Assembly (NCBI RefSeq): GCF_001813295.1
Contig: NZ_KV812035.1
Coordinates: 82,029 to 146,028 of the forward strand
Length of the DNA: 64,000 nt
From: Streptococcus sp. HMSC072G04
GTDB lineage: Bacteria; Bacillota; Bacilli; Lactobacillales; Streptococcaceae
Direction of reading: 5' to 3'
The notes under the pieces are model-generated. The model did not search any database, had not been told where the DNA came from, and saw only the letters and a program-made list of their open reading frames with translations. The translations under genes and the position numbers were made by a program. Positions within the stretch are counted from its first letter, which is position 1. Every line of letters begins with the position of its first letter. Of the stretch, positions 1-9,236 are shown one piece after another.

Positions 1-513
1 GGCATGAGACCAGAATGGAATCTTCACTTCTTCATAACCATCCAAGCCTTGAAGATTCTTAGCCGTAATGGTGAAGGTCCCCTCTGAATCTGATTTTTCA
101 ATAGTCAAATCTGCTGAAACAGGAGATTCCTGTTGAGGAACACTCTCATTTCTTACTGCTACCACTCGTGCGCGTGCGCCATATGGTGCACGACTAGCTA
201 CCACAGCTGGTGCTGGTTGCTCTGATACAACCTTGTCGCTAGTGCCCTTGTCAGAAGACTGGTTATTGCTAAGAGTCGGTGTGATAGGTGCTGCCTCTGT
301 TGCAACGGTATTTTCTGTCTGAATACCTTTCTCAACTCCCACTTCTTCGCTCACGGTATTCTGTGCTTCTGATGAAGTTGTTGTTGCAACGATAGCTGAT
401 GTATTTTCTGGTGTTTGATCAGACGCATGTTGCTCATCGGCTTTGACTTGTTGTGTCGAAAAAGCCAACAAAACGGCTGTCCCAGCATAAAAAATAAGAT
501 CTTTCTTTTTCAT
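1..513 (-). CDS. Secreted Bsp-repeat protein, paralogue of the next gene (3' part outside window)
   Basis: The first 171 codons of a gene whose 3' end lies beyond the left edge. The start is ATG at 513, preceded by AAGGAAG. The N-terminus (MKKKDLIFYAG, then a hydrophobic core and ADE) is nearly identical to the signal peptide of the complete gene at 652-4125. A Thr/Ser/Glu-rich linker of about 110 residues follows. At the left edge begins a GBS Bsp-like repeat (SADLTIEKSDSEGTFTITAK, then KIPFWSHA). Unlike the neighbour there is no GH25 domain between signal peptide and first repeat, so this paralogue has a different architecture; any catalytic domain would be C-terminal and is not visible. 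Tandem duplication is the likely origin. Export is well supported, enzymatic function is unknown. Confidence 0.85.
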   Translation of the reverse strand, partial: MKKKDLIFYAGTAVLLAFSTQQVKADEQHASDQTPENTSAIVATTTSSEAQNTVSEEVGVEKGIQTENTVATEAAPITPTLSNNQSSDKGTSDKVVSEQPAPAVVASRAPYGARARVVAVRNESVPQQESPVSADLTIEKSDSEGTFTITAKNLQGLDGYEEVKIPFWSHA

Positions 514-558
514 GTATCTTCCTTACAATTTTTTATACGGTTGTACCCACATAGTAGT

Positions 559-564
559 ATTATA
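559..564 (-). promoter_or_regulatory. Extended -10 promoter for the left-edge gene
   Basis: On the minus strand, TATAAT preceded by TG and one base (TGCTATAAT), about 45 bases before the ATG at 513. No good -35 at 17 bp (TTTCTT), consistent with an extended -10 promoter. Not tested. Confidence 0.5.
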
Positions 565-618
565 GCACAAACCGCCGGATCAAGAAACAATATCATGAGA
601 AGAATCCTATTTTTAAAG

Positions 619-645
619 AAAACAGAAGGCCAGATTGGCCTTCTG
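619..645 (-). terminator. Intrinsic terminator of the GH25/C39 gene
   Basis: Perfect 10-bp stem CAGAAGGCCA / TGGCCTTCTG with a 3-base loop, followed on the minus strand by TTTTCTTT. It lies 7 bases past the stop codon of the gene at 652-4125. Confidence 0.85.
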
Positions 646-651
646 ATTAGC

Positions 652-3600
652 TTATGCAAAAATTGAGAAGAAAGGTGCTCCAAGCTTGTTATCCATCGGG
701 TCCTTACTCTTAATAGAGTGAAGATAATTGATGGAGTACCAGCCGTTGTTGCCGCTATTATATGGATCGCGAACATAGGTTCTTCCATTGTCATAACCAT
801 GCAAGACCAATTCATGAGTATAAGGATCACTAGTAAATTGGCTATTACCTACTGCAGCAAGTACATGCTTGCCAGCCATGAGGGCTTCTGCAATGCCTCC
901 AGCTCCATTAATCAATTGGCTCTTCAAGCCCCAGTTACGAGTGGCAGCTACAATCCCATCAGAATCTGTTCCTGCTTCACCTTTGTTGAATGAATCCGTA
1001 TTGTTGTAGAGATAATCAGCTACTGTTGTTGGCAAAATAGTTCTACCTAGGATATCTGTGAAGGTCATAGCAAGGGAGGTTGGCACACAACCTGACTGAT
1101 CGACATTGCTCACACCGTAATATTTTCCAGCCCAACGAGGATCCCGTTGAGAATAATAGGTTGTTTGTGGATTCACCTTTTGATTTCGTGGAGACAAGGC
1201 TGTCTGACCGAGGTTAAAACCTTCAACTCCTCCATCTTTGTAGTCTACATAGACGTGAGTGGTATAGTTGCCCGCTTCATTACCGTGATTATTGGCAGAG
1301 ACAGTGATCTCTGTGTGCATACCTGTCGGCGTTGCGGAATACCAGTAAAGATTTTCTTGATGAGCTTTAGACCAAGCTGCGACACGAATATTCTTAATCT
1401 GACGTCCCTGAGGTGCTTGATCTACAGCTACTGTATAAGTCCCGTTCGTTGCATTGACATTCTTGATAGCAGCTTGCGTCTTGGTCATGGCATTTCTAAC
1501 TTCTACGTCTGTAGTAGTGGTACCAATACCGATCCGAGAACCATCATTTTGAATGTAATAAAGGTGAACATGGTACTTACCAGTAGAGTTCTTATGATCG
1601 CTCGCTTTGACCGATACCTTGTAATCTCCGTTCGCTTGGCGTGTTGCTTCATACCAGCGAATATCGTCTTGGCCATCCTTATCAGACCAAGTAGGAACTT
1701 GCACAGTCTGCACCCCTTTAGGGCTGTAGACATCCTTGATGATGACGTCAAATGTTCCTGTATCCTTATTGTTGTTTTGGATCAAGAGAGTGCCGGTTGG
1801 ACGTGATTGATTTTTGTAATCAATAAAGGCTTTCTTGACAAACTTGTTTTGGCCTTGAGCGTCCACATAGAAGACCTGCGCTTCGTATTTGCCATCAGCG
1901 TTTTCGTGGTCACTAGCTTTGGCCGTTACAGTATATGAACCGTCTGCCTGGCGAGTTGGCGTGTACCAGATGATATCTTTCATCCCATTGGCATGAGACC
2001 AGAATGGAATCTTCACTTCCTTGTAGCCGTCGAAGCCTTGAAGGTTCTTAGCCGTGATGGTGAAGGTCCCATCTTTTTCTGATTTTGTAATGGTCAGATC
2101 AGCAGATGGTTTAGAAGCTGTGTAATCGATAAAGGCTTTCTTGACAAACTTGTTTTGTCCGTTAGCATCCACATAGAAGACCTGCGCTTCATACTTGCCA
2201 TCAGCGTTTTCGTGGTCACTGGCTTTGGCCGTTACAGTATATGAACCGTCTGCTTGACGAGTTGGAGTGTACCAGATGATGTCTTTCATCCCATTGGCAT
2301 GAGACCAGAATGGAATCTTCACTTCCTTGTAGCCGTCGAAGCCTTGAAGATTCTTAGCCGTGATGGTGAAGATGCCATCTTTTTCTGATTTTGTAATGGT
2401 CAGATCAGCTGCGACAGCATTGACCGGTTTTGTCGCCGTATAATCGATAAAGGCCTTTTTCACAAATTTGTTTTGACCTTGAGCATCTACATAGAAGATC
2501 TGCGCTTCGTATTTGCCATCAGCGTTTTCGTGGTCACTAGCTTTGGCTGTTACAGTATAAGAACCGTCTGCCTGGCGAGTCGGAGTATACCAGATAATGT
2601 CTTTCATGCCATTAGCATGAGACCAGAATGGAATCTTCACTTCTTTATAACCATCGAAACCTTGAAGGTTCTTAGCTGTAATGGTGAAGGTACCGTCTTT
2701 TTCTGATTTTGCAATAGTCAAATCAGCTGACACTGGTGTCTGATTTTTCTTTCCAATGGCTACTGTCGTCGTTGTTCCACCTACACCTGTCATTTGTCCA
2801 TTGTTCTGAACATAGTAAAGATGGACATTGTAAAGACCGGTTGAGTTTTTATGGTCCGCTGCTTTTACATTGACGGTATAGGTCCCATTTGCTTGACGAT
2901 TAGCTGTATACCAAACAAGGTCATCTTGACCACCTGTTTCTGACCAGATCGGTACAGAAACGGTTCGAACTCCATTTGGTGCCTGAACATTTGAGATGAC
3001 AACGTCAAAGCGGCCCGTCATAGTATCGTTATTGACAATATCAATCTTCCCACTTAAGCTGCCTTCTGTTGGATCCGCTGCAGGTTTTGCGTTCGCTGTG
3101 AAGCGACCGGTATAGTCCACACTGTGGTCAAAGAGGTGTTTTCCTGGAAGCAATTCCGCTTGAGAAGTGAACTGCCAGGCGCCAGCTTTCCCATTGTAAC
3201 GCAAGCTTTTCGCATCGTTTACAGACAGTTTTGGAGAAGGGTATTGGGCAACCCAGAAATTCTGAAGACCAAATTGAGCGGTGTTGACAGGACCTTTCTT
3301 GCGAAGATTGTTTTCATCCAACCAGCTAGCACTGGTGTAGAACATCAAGTTGGTGTAACCATTTTTACGCATTTCGTCCGCCCAAGCTTGGGTGTTGCGG
3401 TTAATATTTGGCTGCATCTTGGCATCCTCAAAGTCATTGACCATGAGGGTGTTCTTTGGAAGATTCAAGCGTTGCGCTTCTGCAATGTAGAATCGCGCTT
3501 CTGCACGCGCTGCTTCCTCAGAAGTATAGCGTGAGAAGTGGTAGGTCGATACTTGCAGACCCGCAGCCTGTGCATTACGAATTTGGTTCTCCGCATTTGG

Positions 3601-4125
3601 GTTCTTGTACCAAGTGTCTTCTGTCAATTTGACAACGACACCGCCCACGCCTTTATTAGCTAGGGTACGGTAGTCGCCAATACTAATGTCTCCGTTGTGG
3701 CTACTCACATCAACGAATGATTTTGGTTGAACCGCCACATCTGTTGAACGACCAGCAGGAGCGTGAGCGCCTGTGTTAAAGAAGGTCGTGCTTCCTGTAT
3801 TAGACGGAAGAGGAGTTTCTTCTTTCTCAGTCGTCGATGCTTCTGTAGCTTTCTCTACAGATGGGGTTCCACTTTCTGAAGCCGTGGTCTTGCTCGCAGG
3901 TGCTACAGACTGTTCGGTCACATTTGCTGGTGCTGCATAGTTACTTGCGATAGGTGCTACCGACTTTTCAGCAACGGCCACTTCTGGCACTTTTTCAGCT
4001 TGGACTTGCTTGCCTTCAGTAGTAGCGGCCTCGTTTGAAACCAGCTCATCTGCACTGACTCCCTGAGCAGATACAGCCATCAAGACTGCCGCTCCGGCAT
4101 AAAAAATAAGATCTTTCTTTTTCAT
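652..4125 (-). CDS. Secreted GH25 lysozyme with Bsp-like repeats and C-terminal C39-type peptidase domain
   Basis: A 1157-residue exported protein. Residues 1-25 are a signal peptide ending VSA-DE. Residues 26-135 are a low-complexity linker. About 137-345 is a GH25 muramidase domain (FVDVSSHNGDIS, YHFSRY, NDFEDAKM, YTGRFTA). About 354-985 holds six GBS Bsp-like repeats of roughly 100 residues; the second to fourth are almost identical. The C-terminal 150 residues (YYSQRDPRWAG, DQSGCVPTSLAM, THELVLHGYD) look like a papain-like C39_2 domain with candidate catalytic Cys and His. There is no LPxTG motif or choline-binding repeat, so the Bsp repeats may provide wall attachment. Likely role: peptidoglycan remodelling or cell separation by cleaving both glycan and peptide. 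The bond cut by the C39 domain is not predictable from sequence. Confidence 0.88.
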   Translation of the reverse strand: MKKKDLIFYAGAAVLMAVSAQGVSADELVSNEAATTEGKQVQAEKVPEVAVAEKSVAPIASNYAAPANVTEQSVAPASKTTASESGTPSVEKATEASTTEKEETPLPSNTGSTTFFNTGAHAPAGRSTDVAVQPKSFVDVSSHNGDISIGDYRTLANKGVGGVVVKLTEDTWYKNPNAENQIRNAQAAGLQVSTYHFSRYTSEEAARAEARFYIAEAQRLNLPKNTLMVNDFEDAKMQPNINRNTQAWADEMRKNGYTNLMFYTSASWLDENNLRKKGPVNTAQFGLQNFWVAQYPSPKLSVNDAKSLRYNGKAGAWQFTSQAELLPGKHLFDHSVDYTGRFTANAKPAADPTEGSLSGKIDIVNNDTMTGRFDVVISNVQAPNGVRTVSVPIWSETGGQDDLVWYTANRQANGTYTVNVKAADHKNSTGLYNVHLYYVQNNGQMTGVGGTTTTVAIGKKNQTPVSADLTIAKSEKDGTFTITAKNLQGFDGYKEVKIPFWSHANGMKDIIWYTPTRQADGSYTVTAKASDHENADGKYEAQIFYVDAQGQNKFVKKAFIDYTATKPVNAVAADLTITKSEKDGIFTITAKNLQGFDGYKEVKIPFWSHANGMKDIIWYTPTRQADGSYTVTAKASDHENADGKYEAQVFYVDANGQNKFVKKAFIDYTASKPSADLTITKSEKDGTFTITAKNLQGFDGYKEVKIPFWSHANGMKDIIWYTPTRQADGSYTVTAKASDHENADGKYEAQVFYVDAQGQNKFVKKAFIDYKNQSRPTGTLLIQNNNKDTGTFDVIIKDVYSPKGVQTVQVPTWSDKDGQDDIRWYEATRQANGDYKVSVKASDHKNSTGKYHVHLYYIQNDGSRIGIGTTTTDVEVRNAMTKTQAAIKNVNATNGTYTVAVDQAPQGRQIKNIRVAAWSKAHQENLYWYSATPTGMHTEITVSANNHGNEAGNYTTHVYVDYKDGGVEGFNLGQTALSPRNQKVNPQTTYYSQRDPRWAGKYYGVSNVDQSGCVPTSLAMTFTDILGRTILPTTVADYLYNNTDSFNKGEAGTDSDGIVAATRNWGLKSQLINGAGGIAEALMAGKHVLAAVGNSQFTSDPYTHELVLHGYDNGRTYVRDPYNSGNNGWYSINYLHSIKSKDPMDNKLGAPFFSIFA
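1815..2732 (-). repeat. Three near-identical tandem ~310-bp coding repeats
   Basis: Three consecutive copies encoding the Bsp-like unit ADLTITKSEKDGTFTITAKN through AFIDY. The shared string gcatgagaccagaatgg recurs at about 1991, 2297 and 2615 (spacings 306 and 318), and again at position 2 in the neighbouring paralogue. High DNA identity implies recent duplication or gene conversion, and repeat number may vary between strains. Confidence 0.9.
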
Positions 4126-4161
4126 ATAAACTTCCCTTTATACAAATTTTATACGTTAATC

Positions 4162-4190
4162 ATTTTACCACACGGTTTCAGCGATGAAAA
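4162..4190 (-). promoter_or_regulatory. Promoter of the GH25/C39 gene
   Basis: Minus strand: TTTTCA (4185-4190), 17-bp spacer, TAAAAT (4162-4167) preceded by TGG, so an extended -10. It lies 37 bases upstream of the ATG at 4125, which follows AAAGGGAAG. Confidence 0.5.
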
Positions 4191-4241
4191 GTTTTATAAG
4201 GCAAATTTTTAAAATTAGTGATATTTTTTTGAAAAACTAAA

Positions 4242-4266
4242 AAAAGAAGTCTGTCTGACTTCTTTT
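4242..4266 (-). terminator. Terminator of the polysaccharide operon
   Basis: Stem AAAAGAAGTC / GACTTCTTTT with a 5-base loop, a few bases past the stop codon of the last glycosyltransferase gene. On the minus strand a run of T continues after the stem. It closes the 16-kb polysaccharide locus. Confidence 0.85.
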
Positions 4267-4270
4267 GATC

Positions 4271-5323
4271 TTATGATAAATGCTTTAAGGCTGTCTTTAA
4301 ATAGTGACCATCTCGGATTTCCTGACCAACACGCTTGGCATTGTCTACCAAATCTTGGTAATCGGCATCTGAAAGATTGTCGATTGTCTCCTTCAAGTCA
4401 TGAAGAGACTCCACTGCAATCCCACAGCCCTTCTCAAGCACAAAGTGAGACAAGGCTGACTGTTTCCACACCACCAGCGGGAAGCCCGATGCTAGATAAA
4501 GCGACGCCTTGTGAGAGTTGTTGTAGCGAAGGTACTCGCCAAAAACACCACTACAGGTTTCCGCACTATCCCCATCCCAGACAAGTCCAAAACCACCCTC
4601 AAGGGCTGCAGGAAGCTCATCCGGTAGGAAGGATCCAAAATAAGTTTCATTCTCTAAAGCTCTACTCTCATCAAAACCAACACCATAGAGATTATAGGCA
4701 GGTTGTGCAGGAAGAGCATAGAGATAACCAGCTTTTTCCTGGGCCAAATTACCTGCCACAATCATCGGCTGGTCTTTTGTTTGCCCACTCTTCTCTTGGA
4801 AATTTGGAATCAAATAGTCGAAAATGCCAAGGCTGACAATCTTATCTTCCGCAATTCCTTTATCCACCAAGACAGATTTCATCACCGGGTTGTGGGCGAT
4901 GATCCCATCAGCTGCTTTGAGAAAACTTGCTTCTTGAAGGTACATCCGAATTCTGTGTTTTAAAGGTAGTGAAGTCATGTTGGCATGGCGAAGCACTTCT
5001 AGGTCATGAATCAAGAGATAGACTTTAATCCCTCTTTTTTGTACTTTTTTAACCAAATGGGTTGAGAAAAAACTATGGTGAAGCATTGGAAACTGGATCA
5101 ACAACTCATCTCCTTGCTTTAGTTGATCCAAGGCTTGTCCAAAAGCCTTTGCCTTATGGCGTTGAGCCGCAAGGGTACTCATTTGATACCAATTGTCGAC
5201 GGACAAGACCAAGGGGTGATAGCCTTCTTCTTTTACAATACTTTCTACGTCATTGCGCGCTTTATTTCCCGCGTTCTTTGCGTTGACATCATGCAGGAAT
5301 TCTTCTTTTAAGTAGTATTTCAT
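4271..5323 (-). CDS. Glycosyltransferase, probable galactofuranosyltransferase
   Basis: 350 residues without membrane segments. The sequence (LLIQFPMLHHSFFSTHLVKK, IHDLEVLRH, GFGLVWDGDSAETCSGVFGE, YLASGFPLVVWKQSAL) resembles the two-domain sugar transferases found at the end of streptococcal receptor-polysaccharide and capsule clusters, several of which add galactofuranose. It lies 15 bases downstream of glf, whose product makes the UDP-Galf donor. A cytoplasmic role in completing the lipid-linked repeat unit is inferred. The Galf assignment rests on family resemblance plus context and is tentative; membership of the glycosyltransferase superfamily is fairly secure. Confidence 0.7.
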   Translation of the reverse strand: MKYYLKEEFLHDVNAKNAGNKARNDVESIVKEEGYHPLVLSVDNWYQMSTLAAQRHKAKAFGQALDQLKQGDELLIQFPMLHHSFFSTHLVKKVQKRGIKVYLLIHDLEVLRHANMTSLPLKHRIRMYLQEASFLKAADGIIAHNPVMKSVLVDKGIAEDKIVSLGIFDYLIPNFQEKSGQTKDQPMIVAGNLAQEKAGYLYALPAQPAYNLYGVGFDESRALENETYFGSFLPDELPAALEGGFGLVWDGDSAETCSGVFGEYLRYNNSHKASLYLASGFPLVVWKQSALSHFVLEKGCGIAVESLHDLKETIDNLSDADYQDLVDNAKRVGQEIRDGHYLKTALKHLS

Positions 5324-5338
5324 AGATTATCGTTTCTC

Positions 5339-6436
5339 TTAATCAAACTCATTTGCCACGACTTCTAGAGCACGCTCAATGACCACGTGCATGTCGTAGT
5401 ATTTATAATCTGCCAAACGTCCACAGAAGATAACCTTGTCATTTTTGGCTGCTTCTTCTTGGTACTTAGCAAACATGGCATTGTTCTTTTCATCATTGAT
5501 GGGGTAGTAGGGCTCATCGCCTCGTTTCCAATCAGCTGGGTATTCACGGGTAATCACCGTCTTCGGTTGAGTCCCATACTCGAAGTGCTTGTGCTCAATG
5601 ATCCGAGTATAAGGAACTTCACGCTCGGTGTAGTTGACCACAGCATTACCTTGATGATTTTCCTCATCCAAAACTTCGTGTTCGAAACGCAGACTACGAT
5701 ATTCCAACTCCCCATGTTTGTAGTCACAGTACTGGTCAATCATACCTGTAAAGACAACTTTATCAGCTGAAGCTTCAAGCTCTTCACGATTGGCAAAGAA
5801 ATCAACCCCAAGTTCTACTTCTACATCACCCAACATGTTTTCAATGATGACGTTGTAACCACCGATTGGAATCCCTTGGTAACGGTCATTAAAGTAGTTA
5901 TTATCAAAGGTCAAACGAACTGGTAGACGTTTGATGATAAAGGGTGGAAGGTCTGTGGCAGAACGTCCCCATTGTTTTTCAGTGTAGCCCTTAATCAACT
6001 TTTCGTAGATATCTGGGCCGATCAACTTGATGGCTTGTTCTTCCAAGTTCTTCGGTTCAACATCTTTCATGTCAGCTGTCTGCTCAGCAATCTTGTCCTT
6101 GACTTCTTGAGGAGTCTTGGTTCCCCACATAGCATAAAAAGTATTCATGTTAAAGGGAAGATTGTACAGATTGCCCTTGTAGTTAGCTACTGGTGAGTTG
6201 ATATAGTTGTTGAATTCAGCGAACTGGTTGACATAGTCCCACACTTTTTTGTTGGACGTATGGAAAATGTGGGCACCGTACTTATGGACGTTGATGCCTT
6301 CAACCTCCTCACAGTAGATATTTCCACCAATGTGATCTCGCTTGTCAATCACTTTTACTTTTTTACCACGTTTTGTAGCTTCATGTGCGAAAATGGCTCC
6401 AGACAAACCAGCACCAACAATCAGATAATCGTACAT
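5339..6436 (-). CDS. glf: UDP-galactopyranose mutase
   Basis: Flavoenzyme interconverting UDP-galactopyranose and UDP-galactofuranose in the cytoplasm. The N-terminus YDYLIVGAGLSGAIFAHEA is the FAD-binding Rossmann motif, followed by KVIDKRDHIGGN and the typical KYGAHIFHT. Also seen: YTEKQWGRSATDLP and YDNNYFNDRYQGIP-like active-site segments, and a C-terminal CGRLADYKYYDMH. At 365 residues it matches the family. I start at ATG 6436, which has GGAG six bases upstream; an in-frame ATG at 6448 has no good ribosome site. Its presence predicts galactofuranose in the polysaccharide. Confidence 0.96.
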   Translation of the reverse strand: MYDYLIVGAGLSGAIFAHEATKRGKKVKVIDKRDHIGGNIYCEEVEGINVHKYGAHIFHTSNKKVWDYVNQFAEFNNYINSPVANYKGNLYNLPFNMNTFYAMWGTKTPQEVKDKIAEQTADMKDVEPKNLEEQAIKLIGPDIYEKLIKGYTEKQWGRSATDLPPFIIKRLPVRLTFDNNYFNDRYQGIPIGGYNVIIENMLGDVEVELGVDFFANREELEASADKVVFTGMIDQYCDYKHGELEYRSLRFEHEVLDEENHQGNAVVNYTEREVPYTRIIEHKHFEYGTQPKTVITREYPADWKRGDEPYYPINDEKNNAMFAKYQEEAAKNDKVIFCGRLADYKYYDMHVVIERALEVVANEFD

Positions 6437-6514
6437 AATAGACTCCATTTTTCTATTTTAAAATATATCTAAGCTCTCAGCCGTATCATAGACTCATAGC
6501 TATAGATTAGATCT

Positions 6515-7672
6515 TCAAATCCCCCCAATTTCCTCACTATAAGAGAGGGAATGGTTCGGCTTCTTTTTGACAACTTCTGTCGCAAAAAGTGTGAACATAA
6601 AGATGTTATAAGTCGGTACAAACCAAAATGCTTCAATCATACAGTTAATTGCAATGAGGGACAAGATCGCAACAAATAAATAACGCCCCTTCTTGAATTC
6701 ATATTTTGAAACAATGACATAAATGCCGACTAATAAAGCAACCGGTACGATACCATATGTAAATAACATCTGAACATAAGACGAATCGACATAATTATAA
6801 TTGAGGACAGACTCTGTGCTTCCTCCGGATCCAATAAACTGAACCTCTCTTGTTCCAAACCAATTCAAAGGATATAAATTAAAAGCATTTTTACCCAAGG
6901 CTAACCGACCTGTAATGAATTGATTAATTTGAACATAAAGTGGAGATGACCAGGAGAAATGATAGGTCAAGTAGATCATTCCGCTTGAAAAAAGGATGAT
7001 CGAATAGGGCAACAAGTGGTACAACTTCAACTTTTTCTCTTTTGTGAAATAGAAGAAGAGAAAGAGCAAGACAGCGACCAAAAGCGAGATCGCATTCATA
7101 CGAGCGTCACAGAACTTGATAATAAAGAGAGCTAGAAGAACGCCGCTCAGAGATCGTAAGCCAATATACCGATCTTTTAGCAAATAGGAGATTGCGACAT
7201 AAAGGTAGAAACAATGGGCTGCGAAATCTGTTGGATAGATAAACCCAAATGAATTACGGATAACAGCACCCCGACTATATTGTAAGTTTGGAACTACCTT
7301 TAACAGTGACAATAGAAATACTGTAAGGACTATCGTACCTGCAACACCTACATAAGTTTTTAAAATGACTTTCCTATCCGCATTGACCAGTAAAACCATT
7401 AAGAGAGAATAAACTAAGAAATTTAACTTATCCGTCTTGAAATAAACCATAACAGCTACCATCAATAACATGGCAGACAAGATTAGATAATGATAGGGAA
7501 TCGAGATTTTATTAAAAAAACGAAGCAATAAGAGAGCTACAACCACTAAGAGGGAGCTCGCACCAACATGCAAAAAGCCCTTATTTAACATCGTAGTGGA
7601 TATTGTATTAAAGAAGATCACAATCGAGACGACAAAACCAACCAGTAGATCGTCAAATTTCATTTTTATCAT
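6515..7672 (-). CDS. wzy: Wzy-type polysaccharide polymerase
   Basis: 385 residues and strongly hydrophobic, with roughly ten or more membrane segments (for example LLVGFVVSIVIFFNTI, LLLVVALLLLRFF, ISLLVAVLLFLFFYF) and a large polar loop around GRLALGKNAFNLYPLNWFGT, typical of O-antigen/capsule polymerases. Sequence between such enzymes is poorly conserved, so the call rests on topology, length and its position between the flippase gene and glf in a locus with no other polymerase candidate. It would join repeat units on the outer face of the membrane. The upstream gap of about 140 bases shows no clear gene or promoter. Confidence 0.82.
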   Translation of the reverse strand: MIKMKFDDLLVGFVVSIVIFFNTISTTMLNKGFLHVGASSLLVVVALLLLRFFNKISIPYHYLILSAMLLMVAVMVYFKTDKLNFLVYSLLMVLLVNADRKVILKTYVGVAGTIVLTVFLLSLLKVVPNLQYSRGAVIRNSFGFIYPTDFAAHCFYLYVAISYLLKDRYIGLRSLSGVLLALFIIKFCDARMNAISLLVAVLLFLFFYFTKEKKLKLYHLLPYSIILFSSGMIYLTYHFSWSSPLYVQINQFITGRLALGKNAFNLYPLNWFGTREVQFIGSGGSTESVLNYNYVDSSYVQMLFTYGIVPVALLVGIYVIVSKYEFKKGRYLFVAILSLIAINCMIEAFWFVPTYNIFMFTLFATEVVKKKPNHSLSYSEEIGGI

Positions 7673-7811
7673 TAAATTACCTGATAAAGAATTTTTAAAG
7701 AAAAGCTCATTCTGTTTAGATTAGAAGGCCTGCTTAGGGAACACCCCTGCTATAGCATTCTTTTCTAAAGATTTTGTTTACTTAAAAATTCATATCCTTC
7801 CTTTCTACTCT

Positions 7812-9230
7812 CTACTGTTTATTTAAAAATTGTTGTTTTAATTCTTTCACATCTACCACTCTCAGAGATAGGATAGCGATCAGATAAATGATCCCACCAA
7901 GCACCGCATACACGAGTACATTCAGAGTAGGGGTGAAATGTAGGAATGGTTTTATAAGGAGCAAGAGGCCATACATCACAGCAGATGCAAAAATAATTTT
8001 TGTCATAGACCCAATAATTGGAACTTCCCTGAGGTAATGACGGGTATAGTACAATTGAATCAGCCATACCAAGGATTCTGTTAAGACGGATACAATGGCT
8101 GCACCGATAAAACCAAAATGAGGTAAGAAGAGCACATTCAACCCGACACTGACGATAGCAGGAATCGTAGTTGACAGCATAAATTCTTTGTTCTTATCAT
8201 GCGGGATGAGAATTTGAATCCCCATGATATTGGTCCATCCGATGAAGAACATACGGAAGATCATGATAGCGATGGCATAGCGAGCATCTTGGAAATCCTT
8301 CCCTAAGAAGAATCGAACAAAGTCATCGTTGACGATCAGCATACCCGCAATAATTGGGAAAATGACCAAATTATAGATCAAAAAGGACATTTGGTGCATC
8401 TTATTGACAGCCTTGTGGTCTCCTGAAGCCAAGAGACTCGCCACGCGCGGAAGCATGACACTTCCTAAAGACGTCACAAGGGTCAGCAAAATATTAACCA
8501 ATTTCAAGGCCTGGTCATAAATCCCTACATCCTTTGTAGAGGCGAGAGCACCCAGCATAGTTCGATCCAAGGTGACATAGAGGGAAATGGCAATCTGCGG
8601 TAAAAAGAGCAGAATGACCGGTTTTAAGTGCACCCGTGCATAAGCCAAATCAAAATGGGCTTTCCCAATGAACTCCCGAGCAGGTAGCCACATGCTGAGC
8701 TGACCTAAGAGCTCAAAGATAGTGAGTAAGAATACATAGAGATACAAATCATTGGCAGATTTGACAAACAAGAAGATGGAGATGACTCCAACCAGTTTGA
8801 CCGTGATATTCCGAACCGTAATCTTGCGGAAGTCCTCTAACCCCTGAAAAAGCCAGGAGATATCGAGTCCCTTAGAAACCAAGCTAAGTCCTAAGATATA
8901 AGCGACAGGATTTTGCATGGAAGGTAGCGCCAAGCACAGCAAGACATAGAGTAGGATGGACACAAAGGTCGCTCCCAACTGGAGGGTATAAATCCCCCAG
9001 AAATTCTTTTGAATGTCTTTGCGGTGTCCTGAGATCTCCTTGGTTCCGTAGTTAGCCACTCCCAAGGTCGCCAAAAGGATAAAATAGGTGACGATGGAGT
9101 TGAAATAACCATAGGTCCCCAAGTCATTCGAGCTAAAGACCCGTGTCACATATGGGGTGGTGATAATCGGCAAGATAATCACCAGCAACTGGTAGGAGAG
9201 ATTATAGGCGTAATTTTTTAACACTTTCAT
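7812..9230 (-). CDS. wzx: Wzx flippase for lipid-linked repeat units
   Basis: 472 residues with about 12-14 predicted membrane segments and the MOP/PST family N-terminus (KNYAYNLSYQLLVIILPIIT, TPYVTRVFSSNDLGTYGYFN). It would move undecaprenyl-pyrophosphate repeat units across the membrane for Wzy. It starts 6 bases after the stop codon of the upstream tarJ-like gene, so the two are co-transcribed. Conserved motifs such as WLFQGLEDFRKITVRN and the length are typical of streptococcal RPS/capsule flippases. Confidence 0.92.
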   Translation of the reverse strand: MKVLKNYAYNLSYQLLVIILPIITTPYVTRVFSSNDLGTYGYFNSIVTYFILLATLGVANYGTKEISGHRKDIQKNFWGIYTLQLGATFVSILLYVLLCLALPSMQNPVAYILGLSLVSKGLDISWLFQGLEDFRKITVRNITVKLVGVISIFLFVKSANDLYLYVFLLTIFELLGQLSMWLPAREFIGKAHFDLAYARVHLKPVILLFLPQIAISLYVTLDRTMLGALASTKDVGIYDQALKLVNILLTLVTSLGSVMLPRVASLLASGDHKAVNKMHQMSFLIYNLVIFPIIAGMLIVNDDFVRFFLGKDFQDARYAIAIMIFRMFFIGWTNIMGIQILIPHDKNKEFMLSTTIPAIVSVGLNVLFLPHFGFIGAAIVSVLTESLVWLIQLYYTRHYLREVPIIGSMTKIIFASAVMYGLLLLIKPFLHFTPTLNVLVYAVLGGIIYLIAILSLRVVDVKELKQQFLNKQ

Positions 9231-9236
9231 GACTGT

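Noticed and set aside
1147-1806. 219-codon plus-strand frame opposite the GH25/C39 gene
   Set aside because: Antisense shadow of repeat DNA; no ribosome site and no domain-like sequence.
3793-3813. LPSNTG string in the N-terminal linker of the GH25 protein, resembling a sortase motif
   Set aside because: It is internal, not LPxTG exactly, and no hydrophobic segment or basic tail follows.
4273-4836. 187-codon plus-strand frame opposite the last glycosyltransferase
   Set aside because: Fully antisense to a well supported gene and of unusual composition (Pro, His, Gln rich).
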